A stretch of DNA of 64,000 bases, from contig NZ_VLLF01000005.1 in assembly GCF_007830545.1 (NCBI RefSeq), positions 297,298 through 361,297 on the forward strand. Reading direction: 5' to 3'. This document shows, piece by piece, positions 38,740-47,579 of the stretch; the stretch's first letter is position 1, and every line of letters begins with the position of its first letter. A program made the position numbers and the translations under genes. This DNA comes from Roseibium hamelinense (GTDB taxonomy: Bacteria; Pseudomonadota; Alphaproteobacteria; Rhizobiales; Stappiaceae). The notes below the pieces were generated by a model, which searched no databases, was not told the DNA's origin, and saw only the letters and a program-made list of their open reading frames with translations.

Positions 38740-40803
38740 GTGACCGACTATCTTACCCAGCTCGTCAATTTCATCGGCGATAACCCCGAGATTGCCGGGC
38801 TGGTTTGCTTTGCTGCCGCCATGGGCGAAGCCCTGTTTATAGTCGGTTTGTTTGTTCCTAGCACTGTTGTGCTGGTCGGCGCCGGCACTCTTGTCGGTCT
38901 GGGAAAACTGGACCCTGTTTCGATTTTTGTCTGGACAACGCTCGGTGCGATTGCTGGGGATGCCATTTCGTATTGGGTCGGCTACGTTTACAAAGACAAA
39001 TTGCGTCAGATTTGGCCCCTTTCCAAGTATTCCAGCCTAATGGACCGTGGCGAAGATTTCTTCAGGCGCCATGGAGGCAAGAGCGTTTTCATTGGCAGAT
39101 TTGTTCCCGGTGTGAAGTCTGTTGTGCCTGGAATTGCGGGCATGGTGGGTATGAACGCAACGCGCTTCACCGTGATCAACATCACTTCTGCCATTGCCTG
39201 GAGCGTGGTGCATCTTGGTCCGGGATATCTTGCTGGTACCGCCCTGAACGCGATTGGCCAGATCAGCGGACGCCTTGCTCTGGTGCTCGGCGCACTGCTG
39301 GTGATCCTGTTCCTGGCTATAATGCTAGGCCGCTGGTTGATCATCATCATCATCCCTCTTTTTCCGGGTGCTCATGCGGCTACCGTTTCCTGGTTTGCCA
39401 AAAGGCCTGATCGCGTTTCGCAATGGATTGCGCGAAACTTCGACCCTGAGCATCCCCGTTCAGCCGGAATGCTGGCATCTGCGGTCTTACTTTTGATCAC
39501 TATGCCGCTGTTCTTCTGGATCATGGGTGAAGTTGCGCCGGGCGAACCCATGGTCCGCGCGGATATCGCGATCCTCAATCTTTTCGAAAGCCTGAGGACC
39601 CCTATCGGCGACAAACTCATGATTGCCGCGACGATGTTGGGAGATGGGATTGTCGTTGGTGTTGTGGCCGCGGCAGTAGCGATCTACCTGTTTGCGCGCC
39701 GCGCATGGCGCCGAGCAATCGGTTTTTTGATAGCTATTGGGGTTACTGCCGTTTTCGTGCCGACCCTTAAGCTGCTGCTGCACCGCTCACGCCCTATGGA
39801 TCTTTATACCGGTGCGGATGCATTCAGTTTCCCAAGCGGACATGCCACACTTAATGCTGTGCTTTACGGAATCTGCGCTGTTTTAATTGCTCATGACCGC
39901 AGCCGCTGGGCCAAAGCTGGTATTTTCACCGTCACCGCCATTCTCGTTATAACCATTGGGTTTTCACGCGTTTATCTCGGTGCACACTGGATGTCAGATG
40001 TCCTTGCAGGGTTGTTGTTTGGCACTGCAATGGTGTCTGCTTTCGCTTTCGTATTTGGCTCGATCCATAACGAAAAAGTGGGACGCCCTACCCTTGCCGC
40101 GATTATCACTTCGGTCTTGGTTGTTTTCGGCGCCTACCACGTCCAGACAAATTTCAGCGATGCAATCCTGGCCTATCAGCCGCAATCCAATATCAAGGTG
40201 TTGTCGGCCGCCGAATGGGAGGCCACGGGCTGGAAACAGCTGCCGCAAAACCGGATTGAGCTCAGCGGAGAGATTGAAGAACCGTTGGTCATTCAATATG
40301 CCGGCGATCCGGCGCAGTTCGCTCACGCGCTCGAGCCGTATGGATGGCACCTTCCTCCAAACTGGACCATCACAAGTATCACGGGCTTTGTCACCGGGGA
40401 AACGCCAGCCCAGGATTTGCCGGTCTTACCTAGAACGCAAAATGGCCGCCAACCCATTCTCGTTTTGATCCGGGATGACGGCGGAGCCACGGCCGGCGGG
40501 CGCTGGATCCTCAGGCTATGGCCCAGCCGCTTTCGGATTTCCGGACCTGACCGGGAAGTGCCTGTTTTTATCGGCAGCGTAATGCATGAGGAAATCCTGC
40601 GGCCTATGGGAGAGTTTTCGGGGCCGAAAACCGATCGCGAATGGCCTTCACTTGATGAAAACCCAGCACACCTTTTGCCGGGCGCTGTTATTCGACATCG
40701 CTCCGACAAGACAGAGGTCATCCTTGTAAATGACCGGGGCGCCTCTGGAGCCGCTGCACCTGCCCCCCCCTCTAATAGGCTTGATACACCAGTGGCCAAT
40801 TGA
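38740..40803 (+). CDS. DedA-PAP2 fusion membrane protein with LssY-like C terminus
   Basis: A 687-residue fusion. Residues 1 to about 215 form a DedA/VTT domain (GRFVPGVKSVVPGIAGMVG). Residues about 260-450 form a PAP2 lipid-phosphatase domain with KLLLHRSRP, FPSGHATLNAVLYG and SRVYLGAHWMSDVLAG, the complete catalytic triad of motifs. The last 220 residues resemble LssY C-terminal domains. Such proteins probably move and dephosphorylate undecaprenyl or phospholipid phosphates at the inner membrane. GTG start with AGGA upstream. A C8 run lies near its 3' end, and its last 32 bases overlap the converging DUF1176 gene. Confidence 0.88.
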   Translation: MTDYLTQLVNFIGDNPEIAGLVCFAAAMGEALFIVGLFVPSTVVLVGAGTLVGLGKLDPVSIFVWTTLGAIAGDAISYWVGYVYKDKLRQIWPLSKYSSLMDRGEDFFRRHGGKSVFIGRFVPGVKSVVPGIAGMVGMNATRFTVINITSAIAWSVVHLGPGYLAGTALNAIGQISGRLALVLGALLVILFLAIMLGRWLIIIIIPLFPGAHAATVSWFAKRPDRVSQWIARNFDPEHPRSAGMLASAVLLLITMPLFFWIMGEVAPGEPMVRADIAILNLFESLRTPIGDKLMIAATMLGDGIVVGVVAAAVAIYLFARRAWRRAIGFLIAIGVTAVFVPTLKLLLHRSRPMDLYTGADAFSFPSGHATLNAVLYGICAVLIAHDRSRWAKAGIFTVTAILVITIGFSRVYLGAHWMSDVLAGLLFGTAMVSAFAFVFGSIHNEKVGRPTLAAIITSVLVVFGAYHVQTNFSDAILAYQPQSNIKVLSAAEWEATGWKQLPQNRIELSGEIEEPLVIQYAGDPAQFAHALEPYGWHLPPNWTITSITGFVTGETPAQDLPVLPRTQNGRQPILVLIRDDGGATAGGRWILRLWPSRFRISGPDREVPVFIGSVMHEEILRPMGEFSGPKTDREWPSLDENPAHLLPGAVIRHRSDKTEVILVNDRGASGAAAPAPPSNRLDTPVAN

Positions 40804-41821
40804 CCGGGTCCGTTTCGAGACCATCGCATTCTGGTTTGTCGCGGTATTCAAGAAGCTCGAAATCGAGCACTTCTCCAGGTCCGTCGGTCAGGCGGTAGAT
40901 TGCGTGACTGCCACAGTCGCGCAGACCCCGGCCAAATTGCGTCGCTCGAACAAGGCCGTTCGCGTGGTCCACTTCTGCATTCATAGCCCCGTAGACTTGC
41001 TCACCCTCCAGCCCCGGCGGATTTGGAAAAGTCAACACCTCCGCCCAGTTTTGAGGCGGGTTTTGGGTTACAACAAAAGCACTCGACGCTTGATAGGGGC
41101 CCAGAAAGCACGGCTGCTCCCATAAAATGTAATTGCTGTTGACGATATGGCGTGCGCCAGCCCAAGGTGGTTCCACGTCTAAACTGCAGTCGTAAGACGC
41201 AAACTCATGCATCTGCAGCCTTACAGACGCCGGAACCTCTGCAAGCGAGCTTAGGAGTTCTGGTGCACCAAAGGGAATACCTACCGGGAGCGACGTTTTT
41301 TCCGAAAGTCTTTGGCCAGTAGCGGACTCTTCGCCCGCTTCCGGGCACCCAAAAACACCTCTGCCCCGCGCTCTGAACGGCACCTTGCCATCCTGAACGA
41401 CATAGACTTTTGCATGACCGATTTCCGTTGTGGTTCCAGCGTCCCGTGCTTCAATGAGTTCGATATGCACGCGGGTATAGCGATCGTTAGACATATAGAG
41501 AAAATGCGGCGGGACTCCGGCGATGCTTTCGACCCCGCTCTGCGCAACCTCTTCAAGGCTAAGCACCGATTGCCCCACCTTAATGATAGCTTCAGCTGGC
41601 GCGCCATCTTCATTGAACGGCAGATGAAACAAATACGAGTAAGTGTCGGTCTCGGGGTCTCGATTGTGCTGCCATATGCTGAAAAAGCACTTTGTCGCTC
41701 CAGTTCTTACAGTGTCTGGATCCATGAGTTTTAGATCGATCTCGGGACCTAAATCATCAGCAGACAGCGCTGACGATATGACACTCAACAGCAAAACAAA
41801 CCCAAGCCGTAGTAACACCAC
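40772..41821 (-). CDS. Exported DUF1176-domain protein
   Basis: About 349 residues with a signal peptide (VLLRLGFVLLLSVISSALSA). The C-terminal half matches DUF1176: a paired-cysteine region DCGSHAIYRLTDGPGEV and the closing KPECDGLETDPVNWPLVYQAY. Function unknown; these proteins are periplasmic with several cysteines. I place the start at GTG 41821 because a GGGGG box precedes it by five bases; a TTG at 41833 also opens the frame. Convergent with the DedA-PAP2 gene, overlapping it by 32 bases. Confidence 0.75.
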   Translation of the reverse strand: MVLLRLGFVLLLSVISSALSADDLGPEIDLKLMDPDTVRTGATKCFFSIWQHNRDPETDTYSYLFHLPFNEDGAPAEAIIKVGQSVLSLEEVAQSGVESIAGVPPHFLYMSNDRYTRVHIELIEARDAGTTTEIGHAKVYVVQDGKVPFRARGRGVFGCPEAGEESATGQRLSEKTSLPVGIPFGAPELLSSLAEVPASVRLQMHEFASYDCSLDVEPPWAGARHIVNSNYILWEQPCFLGPYQASSAFVVTQNPPQNWAEVLTFPNPPGLEGEQVYGAMNAEVDHANGLVRATQFGRGLRDCGSHAIYRLTDGPGEVLDFELLEYRDKPECDGLETDPVNWPLVYQAY

Positions 41822-41931
41822 CGCAACCCCCAAACACTTTAATTTACGAAACGTTAGAATGCGCTTGGTTTGCCCGGAAAACCAGTGCTTATTGTCCCGG
41901 CTCTAATATTTTCATTTTTTTGAAACTAATG

Positions 41932-41960
41932 TTGCCACCGGCCCCATGGTGCATTATATT
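41932..41960 (+). promoter_or_regulatory. Sigma70-type promoter of the YeeE/YedE-blh operon
   Basis: TTGCCA (41932-41937) and TATATT (41955-41960) are separated by 17 bases, the ideal spacing. The predicted start site falls about 25 bases before the first ATG at 41994. Confidence 0.55.
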
Positions 41961-41975
41961 CAATTTATCGAATAT
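41956..41975. promoter_or_regulatory. SqrR/BigR-type operator overlapping the -10
   Basis: ATATTC (41956-41961) and GAATAT (41970-41975) form a perfect inverted repeat with an eight-base spacer, so it contains ATTC-N8-GAAT. As I recall the literature, this is the motif bound by the persulfide-sensing ArsR-family repressors SqrR/BigR. It covers the -10, the geometry expected for repression. The repressor gene is not in the window. Confidence 0.6.
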
Positions 41976-41993
41976 GTATTACAGGGCAATTAA

Positions 41994-42422
41994 ATGACCG
42001 ATTTCACTCCCTTTCTGTCATTTCTTGGCGGAACGCTCATCGGCTTGGCTGTTGTCAGCCTCATGCTTGTCCATGGCCGTATCGCCGGTATCAGCGGAAT
42101 TCTAGGCGGCCTTTTATCAAAGCCCAATTCCGATGAGTGGGCGTGGAGAGCGGCCTTTGTTGCAGGAATGATTGTCAGTCCAATCGTCTTGCACGCTGCG
42201 ACCGGCAGTCTTACGAAAATCACTATTCCGGTTTCTTACCCGGCACTCTTGGTTGGCGGCTTCCTGGTTGGAATAGGTGTCTCGTTTGGCTCCGGCTGTA
42301 CAAGTGGTCACGGCGTTTGCGGATTATCCCGTTTTTCGGCGAGGTCCATGGTTGCCACCGGCACGTTCATGATAACCGCGATGGCCACTGTTTTTGCAAC
42401 CCGGCACATCTTTGGAGGGTAA
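41994..42422 (+). CDS. YeeE/YedE-family sulfur transporter, first half (PmpA-like)
   Basis: A 142-residue membrane protein, half of a YeeE/YedE (TsuA-like) thiosulfate/sulfur-compound transporter. Signature GSGCTSGHGVCGLSRFSARS contains the conserved cysteines of the translocation path. About four hydrophobic segments are visible. AGGG lies seven bases upstream of the start. It is the first gene of a sulfur operon and is followed by its partner after only two bases. The split into two small proteins is the PmpA/PmpB layout. Confidence 0.9.
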   Translation: MTDFTPFLSFLGGTLIGLAVVSLMLVHGRIAGISGILGGLLSKPNSDEWAWRAAFVAGMIVSPIVLHAATGSLTKITIPVSYPALLVGGFLVGIGVSFGSGCTSGHGVCGLSRFSARSMVATGTFMITAMATVFATRHIFGG

Positions 42423-42424
42423 GA

Positions 42425-42868
42425 ATGACCAAGATTATATCAGCTTTCGCAATAGGCGTAGTCTTCGGTACCGGCATCCTCATAGCTGGAATGGCGGATC
42501 CTGCCAAAGTCTTGAATTTCTTTGATATTGCCGGAACGTGGGATCCGAGCCTGGCCTTCGTGATGGGTGGAGCGTTGTTGGTCACCGCAATCGGCTACCG
42601 GTTGGTCTGGGTTCAAAAGGCGCCTTTGCTGGGAACCGCGTTTCAACTGCCGACAGCATCTGATTTGGATACCCGGCTGATCGGCGGATCGGCTGTTTTC
42701 GGTATTGGCTGGGGCTTAAGCGGCTTTTGCCCCGGCGGTCTTGTTCCAGCTCTTGGCTTAGGTATGGTCGAACCCCTTGTAACAGCATCTGCGATCCTTG
42801 CCGGCATGGTTGTTGCCAAGTCGGCAAAGTCGGCGCTTGATCGCGGTCGCGCGCCCGCAGCAACCTGA
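42425..42868 (+). CDS. YeeE/YedE-family sulfur transporter, second half (PmpB-like, DUF6691)
   Basis: A 147-residue membrane protein pairing with the upstream gene. It opens KIISAFAIGVVFGTGILIAGMADPAKVLNF and carries WGLSGFCPGGLVPALGLG, with the single conserved cysteine of this half. The ATG at 42425 follows GGAGG; a longer frame running inside the first gene is not credible. The MBL hydrolase starts 45 bp downstream, so the three genes form one unit for uptake and oxidation of reduced sulfur. Confidence 0.9.
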   Translation: MTKIISAFAIGVVFGTGILIAGMADPAKVLNFFDIAGTWDPSLAFVMGGALLVTAIGYRLVWVQKAPLLGTAFQLPTASDLDTRLIGGSAVFGIGWGLSGFCPGGLVPALGLGMVEPLVTASAILAGMVVAKSAKSALDRGRAPAAT

Positions 42869-42913
42869 ACAATCCCCAAAAATGCAGCGGCCTGTCCGCT
42901 TGGGAGACTAAAA

Positions 42914-43807
42914 ATGGCAAACTCAAACTATCCCGTTGATATGAGCGTCGAACCGGAGGTCAATGCCTTCTTTGATCCTGTCACAAACACCATTAGCTAC
43001 GTGGTGAAGGATCCCCATTCCAACGCTTGCGCCGTCATCGATAGCGTTATGGACATCGACTACGCGGCAGGCCGGATTTCGTATGACAGCGCCGATGCGA
43101 TTATTTCCTATATCAAGACAAATGACCTTGAGCTTGAATGGTTGATCGAGACCCACGTGCACGCCGACCACCTGTCTGGCGCACCATATATTCAGGAAAA
43201 ACTCGGCGGAAAACTTGGGATCGGTGAGAAGATCACCGTCGTTCAGGAAACATTCGGTAAGGTCTTTAACGAAGGCACAGAATTTCAACGCGACGGCAGT
43301 CAATTCGATCGTCTTTTCGAAGATGGAGATACCTATCAGATTGGCAAACTTACGGCCTTTGCGATGTATACGCCGGGGCACACGCCAGCATGTATGGTGC
43401 ACGTCATGGGCAACGCTGCCTTTGTCGGCGACACGTTGTTCATGCCTGATGGTGGGTCAGCACGTGCAGATTTCCCCGGCGGCGACGCGGGAGTGCTTTA
43501 CGATTCCATTCAAAAAGTTCTCGCATTACCGAACGACATGCGGTTGTTCATGTGTCACGATTACGGGCCCAACGGCCGGGATATCCAGTGGGAAACCAAC
43601 GTTGGCGCTGAAAAAGAACACAACATTCACGTCGGAGGTGGAAAAACGAAAAAAGACTTCGTTAAGTTCCGGACCGAGCGCGATGCCCAACTTGACATGC
43701 CGAAGCTGATCATTCCCTCCCTTCAGGTGAATATGCGCGCCGGAAGGCTGCCACCAGCGGATGACAGTGGAAAAACGTTCCTAAAGGTGCCGGTCAACGG
43801 CCTCTGA
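42914..43807 (+). CDS. blh: Persulfide dioxygenase-like MBL-fold protein (Blh/ETHE1 type)
   Basis: A 297-residue metallo-beta-lactamase-fold enzyme related to Blh of bigR operons and to ETHE1, which oxidise glutathione persulfide to sulfite and so detoxify sulfide. The metal site is THVHADHLSG (about residues 79-88), with further ligands in YTPGHTPACM, FVGDTLF and MCHDYGP. The opening NAFFDPVTNTISYVVKDPHSNACAVIDSV is typical of this subfamily. GGGAG lies seven bases before the ATG. It ends the operon controlled by the ATTC-N8-GAAT site. Confidence 0.88.
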   Translation: MANSNYPVDMSVEPEVNAFFDPVTNTISYVVKDPHSNACAVIDSVMDIDYAAGRISYDSADAIISYIKTNDLELEWLIETHVHADHLSGAPYIQEKLGGKLGIGEKITVVQETFGKVFNEGTEFQRDGSQFDRLFEDGDTYQIGKLTAFAMYTPGHTPACMVHVMGNAAFVGDTLFMPDGGSARADFPGGDAGVLYDSIQKVLALPNDMRLFMCHDYGPNGRDIQWETNVGAEKEHNIHVGGGKTKKDFVKFRTERDAQLDMPKLIIPSLQVNMRAGRLPPADDSGKTFLKVPVNGL

Positions 43808-43815
43808 GCTCTAAC

Positions 43816-43932
43816 CCAGTCGTCGTAGCCTTCCACAGTTCCGTGAACGGTGAGCCGACTGGACAAAAACCAGGGAAAATCGCCAAGACTATCCAAAATA
43901 CTCCGAGCCGAGATGCCGGCTCGGTTTTGTTT
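43816..43932 (+). terminator. Structured spacer and terminator after blh
   Basis: A long-range stem CCAGTCG/CGACTGG (43816-43822 with 43856-43862) is followed by the terminator stem CCGAGCCG/CGGCTCGG (43903-43910 with 43917-43924) and a TTTTG-TTT tail. The second stem probably ends the operon before the SulP gene. Confidence 0.7.
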
Positions 43933-43961
43933 CGCCGATTGTCCTTAGGAAACCCAGGACC

Positions 43962-45746
43962 ATGAACGCAGTTCTGAAGTATTTCCCGATTCTTGACTGG
44001 GGTAAGAGCTATAACAAGGAGACCGCGATAAGCGATCTCGTTGCAGCGGTCATTGTGACGATCATGCTGATCCCGCAATCGCTTGCCTATGCGCTGTTGG
44101 CCGGCCTACCTCCAGAAATCGGGCTGTACGCGTCGATCTTGCCTCTGGTCGCCTACGCAGTCTTCGGTACCAGCCGTGCGCTAGCTGTTGGTCCGGTCGC
44201 AGTCGTCTCATTGATGACTGCATCCGCTGTTGGTGAACTGGCCAGCCAAGGCACTCCAGAATATCTGGGTGCCGCAATAGCGCTTGCGTTCCTATCCGGT
44301 CTCATGCTCGTCGCGATGGGACTGCTGAGGCTCGGTTTTCTGGCCAACCTTTTAAGCCACCCGGTTATTTCGGGCTTCATCACGGCGTCGGGTCTTTTGA
44401 TCGCATCCAGCCAGCTCAAGCACATCCTCGGGATTCCGGCAAGCGGCCACACGCTTTTGGAAATTCTACAATCCATCTTCCTGCATCTCAGTTCCATCAG
44501 CTGGATCACGTTCGCAATCGGGGCAGCGGCGACTGTATTTTTATTTTGGGTCCGAAAAGGCCTAAAACCTGCCCTGATCAGTGCCGGTTTCAAACCATTT
44601 GCAGCAGACATCTTGACGAAAGCTGGACCTGTTGCTGCAGTTGCCGCAACCACGGCCCTGGCAGCTGCCCTAGACCTCGGTTCACAAGGCGTCCGATTGG
44701 TTGGAGACATCCCGTCTGGACTGCCGGTTCCACAGTTGCCGCGCTTCGAAAGCGAGCTCTGGCTGGCCTTGGCTGGCCCTGCGCTGCTCATCTCTGTCAT
44801 CGGTTTCGTCGAATCTGTTTCGGTTGCCCAAACTCTGGCCGCAAAAAAACGTCAGCGGATCGCACCTGATCAGGAACTGATTGGTCTTGGAACATCAAAC
44901 ATCGCTTCTGCGATTTCCGGCGGATATCCGGTGACAGGAGGCTTTGCAAGGTCTGTGGTCAATTTTGACGCCGGTGCTGCAACACCGGCGGCAGGCGCAT
45001 TCACAGCTATTGGGATCGCCCTCGCAACACTTTTCCTGACGCCGCTCTTGACCAACCTTCCTCAGGCAACGTTGGCCGCGACCATTATCGTGGCCGTCTT
45101 GTCGCTTGTTGATTTTGCAGCAATCAAGCGCACATTCGATTACTCAAAAAGCGATTTTGTCTCTATGGCCGCGACCATACTCATTACGTTGTTTTTTGGG
45201 GTGGAAAAGGGGATTGTTACAGGGGTCGGATTGTCGATCGCGCTTTATCTTTACCGCAATAGCCGGCCCCACATGGCAGTGGTTGGGATCGTACCCGGCA
45301 CAGAGCATTTCCGGAACATCGACAGACACAAGGTTGCAACCGGTGAGCGCGTGCTGTCGGTGCGGGTCGACGAGAGCCTTTTCTTTGCCAACAGCCGGTA
45401 TTTGGAAGACAAGATATATGCGCTTGTCGCGGCCAAACCCGACATCGAGCACGTCGTCCTGATGTGTCCGGCCATCAATGAAATCGATGCAAGTGCGTTG
45501 GAAAGTCTTGAAGAAATCAACCACCGCCTCTCTGACTCAAGAGTCCAGTTCCACTTGTCGGAAGTTAAGGGTCCAGTCATGGACCGTCTCCAAAAAACAC
45601 CGTTCCTGGAGCATCTGACCGGTCAGGTGTTTTTGAGCCAATATGATGCTCTGTGCACGCTTGATCCCTTGACTGCGCACATCTCAGAAGCGCGAACGCC
45701 AAAGAAGACTGCTCAATCCGACGTGTGGTCCGGGCCAGAGATCTAG
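43962..45746 (+). CDS. SulP-family anion permease with STAS domain
   Basis: A 594-residue SLC26/SulP transporter, probably for sulfate or bicarbonate. The transmembrane part (about 1-420) includes the family run AYALLAGLPPEIGLYASILPLVAYAVFGTSR and GGYPVTGGFARSVVN. The cytoplasmic STAS domain (about 440-560) includes SVRVDESLFFANSRYLEDKI and the conserved CPAINEIDASALESLEEIN. AGGA precedes the start. Its position after the sulfide-oxidation operon suggests it handles the sulfate or sulfite produced, but the intervening terminator means separate expression is likely. Confidence 0.9.
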   Translation: MNAVLKYFPILDWGKSYNKETAISDLVAAVIVTIMLIPQSLAYALLAGLPPEIGLYASILPLVAYAVFGTSRALAVGPVAVVSLMTASAVGELASQGTPEYLGAAIALAFLSGLMLVAMGLLRLGFLANLLSHPVISGFITASGLLIASSQLKHILGIPASGHTLLEILQSIFLHLSSISWITFAIGAAATVFLFWVRKGLKPALISAGFKPFAADILTKAGPVAAVAATTALAAALDLGSQGVRLVGDIPSGLPVPQLPRFESELWLALAGPALLISVIGFVESVSVAQTLAAKKRQRIAPDQELIGLGTSNIASAISGGYPVTGGFARSVVNFDAGAATPAAGAFTAIGIALATLFLTPLLTNLPQATLAATIIVAVLSLVDFAAIKRTFDYSKSDFVSMAATILITLFFGVEKGIVTGVGLSIALYLYRNSRPHMAVVGIVPGTEHFRNIDRHKVATGERVLSVRVDESLFFANSRYLEDKIYALVAAKPDIEHVVLMCPAINEIDASALESLEEINHRLSDSRVQFHLSEVKGPVMDRLQKTPFLEHLTGQVFLSQYDALCTLDPLTAHISEARTPKKTAQSDVWSGPEI

Positions 45747-45798
45747 ATGCATGGAACTCTGAATTTCTTTATCTGCGCACTTCAGCGATGTTTCGACG

Positions 45799-46869
45799 AT
45801 GCAGACTGGTAAACACGAATATGACCAAGGCCGGCTCAAATCTCACCTTGTCAATCGAGGTGGTGAGATACTTGTTGTCGTGTTCTCACAGGTCAGAGTG
45901 CCCGACGGCAAATTCGGACTTAACCGGCTTTTCGCACGCACCCGGCATTCGTGCCTTTTGTTAAATGACCTAGTTAACGGCTGGTACATTGATCTGGACC
46001 GACACATCGACCACGCGGTTCAGACGGCCACGATCGAAGCAGAGCCTAATCGCGTTGTATACTACGGATCCTCAATGGGGGGCTATGGAGCCTTGACCAC
46101 GGGACTGCGAAGGCGTGACGGAACCATCTACGCTTTTGGCCCGGAGCTTGAGCTTGGCCGGCCTGGAAGCCAAAGCGCTGAGCACATTGCCGCGGCAAGC
46201 ACATTGGCCGTAGGCCTGGAAGCATTGCCAATGCCCCACCCGGTTCACTGCTTTTTTGGGGTCTGCGATCCAGTTGATGCTCTGAATGCGGCAGTTGCGT
46301 TTGACCGGTTGCCGCATGCAAAACATCATCTTGTCTGGTCCTCCCATGCAAACCACGACCACCTATACAGTCTCAACATTATTCGGCGGCTGATTATGAC
46401 ATTCAATCGGCCTCCCGAAATCGAGCTCGCGTCGAAAAATCTGCTCGCAGATGTTCCGGTAAAGTCACTGGAACAATTTGGCCTTACAGCAGAACAGCTG
46501 ATGTCTGGAAACCAAGTTTCTGTTTCAGGTCTGCGAGCTCTGCCGTGCTTTGAGCAAAATCCAGGTATGATTTGGTTAGCCGCTAAGATTTCGGAGGTTC
46601 AAGGCGACCTTCAAACGGCGCTATCATGGATAGAAAAGGCGGAAGACCTCATCGCACATTCTAACGTTTTATCCACCTTACCAAAGCGGTGGAGGAAGCA
46701 ATTGCCACTACACCGGATACGACTGCTTTGTCAGTTGGGCCGCACATATGATGCTTGTGACCTCATGATTCAGACAAGTAAGGTTTTTCCGGTCGATCGC
46801 GCCATGAAGGATCTTGGGGAAACCCTGGGTCTCAATCTTGAGCTGTCGACTGACCAGCCGGCTCCATAA
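45799..46869 (+). CDS. Alpha/beta-hydrolase-like protein with TPR-like C terminus
   Basis: A 356-residue protein. The N-terminal 220 residues have an alpha/beta-hydrolase nucleophile elbow, YYGSSMGGYGALTTG (about residues 88-102), and a plausible late His in SHANHDHLYS. The C-terminal part (about 255-345) is helical with TPR-like repeats, for example WLAAKISEVQGDLQTALSWIEKAEDL and RIRLLCQLGRTYDACDLM. This combination occurs in proteins near glycan genes, but I cannot name a substrate. No ribosome-binding site is obvious, so the start is uncertain. Its last 38 bases overlap a converging gene. Confidence 0.65.
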   Translation: MQTGKHEYDQGRLKSHLVNRGGEILVVVFSQVRVPDGKFGLNRLFARTRHSCLLLNDLVNGWYIDLDRHIDHAVQTATIEAEPNRVVYYGSSMGGYGALTTGLRRRDGTIYAFGPELELGRPGSQSAEHIAAASTLAVGLEALPMPHPVHCFFGVCDPVDALNAAVAFDRLPHAKHHLVWSSHANHDHLYSLNIIRRLIMTFNRPPEIELASKNLLADVPVKSLEQFGLTAEQLMSGNQVSVSGLRALPCFEQNPGMIWLAAKISEVQGDLQTALSWIEKAEDLIAHSNVLSTLPKRWRKQLPLHRIRLLCQLGRTYDACDLMIQTSKVFPVDRAMKDLGETLGLNLELSTDQPAP

Positions 46870-47338
46870 GTGGCGGGATGGGACGGCAAAAGGAGAAAGC
46901 CATGGGAACACCTTCGCCATCCTGAACCAGCAAAATCGCGTCGCCGCGTTTTTGAACAGTAACGAGGCCGAGCGCAGAGCCTCCGCTGTCCAACCTGCAG
47001 TTCATTGCAGCGCGTTGGACGCGAGAAGGCCTGTGCTCAGCACCATAGACATTGCAGATTTGGCCAGGCGCTTCGAAGAGCCCTCTAAAAATGGCGAGAG
47101 CCTCACCTGGTTGAGCACGATCAATTCTCGTTAGACTGTCACAGACCGCGTGATCCTTCGCCCAGATTCCTTGTGCAAATTCAGCAAAACGAAGATCAAG
47201 AACCTTACCTTCAAGCAACGGCGAAGATCGCGGTAAAGAGACCTGACGGTCGCCTTTGGCTGCGTTCACCGGCGACGTAATAAAGACCGAAGCTACGGCG
47301 AGGCAAAACAGGGCTAATTGGCGAATTGCCAATGTCAT
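46832..47338 (-). CDS. Small exported protein of unknown function
   Basis: 168 residues with a clear signal peptide (LAIRQLALFCLAVASVFITSPVNA, cleaved before AKGDRQ). The mature protein has four cysteines (DHAVCDS, GQICNVY, AAMNCRLD, FSFCRP), probably forming two disulfides in the periplasm, and a beta-rich pattern. I do not recognise a family. It converges on the alpha/beta-hydrolase-like gene with a 38-bp overlap and diverges from mmcB across about 240 bp. Confidence 0.6.
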   Translation of the reverse strand: MTLAIRQLALFCLAVASVFITSPVNAAKGDRQVSLPRSSPLLEGKVLDLRFAEFAQGIWAKDHAVCDSLTRIDRAQPGEALAIFRGLFEAPGQICNVYGAEHRPSRVQRAAMNCRLDSGGSALGLVTVQKRGDAILLVQDGEGVPMAFSFCRPIPPLMEPAGQSTAQD

Positions 47339-47555
47339 ACTCCACTCTTACGCAAGTGGATATACACTAGAAACGAAACCCATCCTGCTGCAATGCCTAA
47401 GGATGCCCACATCAAATTTCCTTTGCCAAGCCGTGTCATTTTGGACACGGATAGACCGTTCTGCAGACGGACAACAAACGGTTTAAGGGTTAACAAATAC
47501 CGGCGAATTTTTCAAAGAACATTAAATCCTCTTCGCGATCACACTTGCCAAATCA

Positions 47556-47570
47556 GAACAAATATAGAAC
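47556..47570. promoter_or_regulatory. LexA (SOS) box of mmcB
   Basis: GAAC-N7-GAAC (GAAC at 47556-47559 and 47567-47570, spacer AAATATA), equivalent to GTTC-N7-GTTC, is the alphaproteobacterial LexA consensus. A TTGCCA at 47545-47550 could be the -35, placing the box over the -10. mmcB is an SOS gene in Caulobacter. Confidence 0.8.
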
Positions 47571-47579
47571 ATATGTAGA

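Noticed and set aside
47481..47500. TTAA-N3-TTAAC upstream of mmcB as a CtrA site
   Set aside because: Spacing of three bases does not match the N7 consensus.
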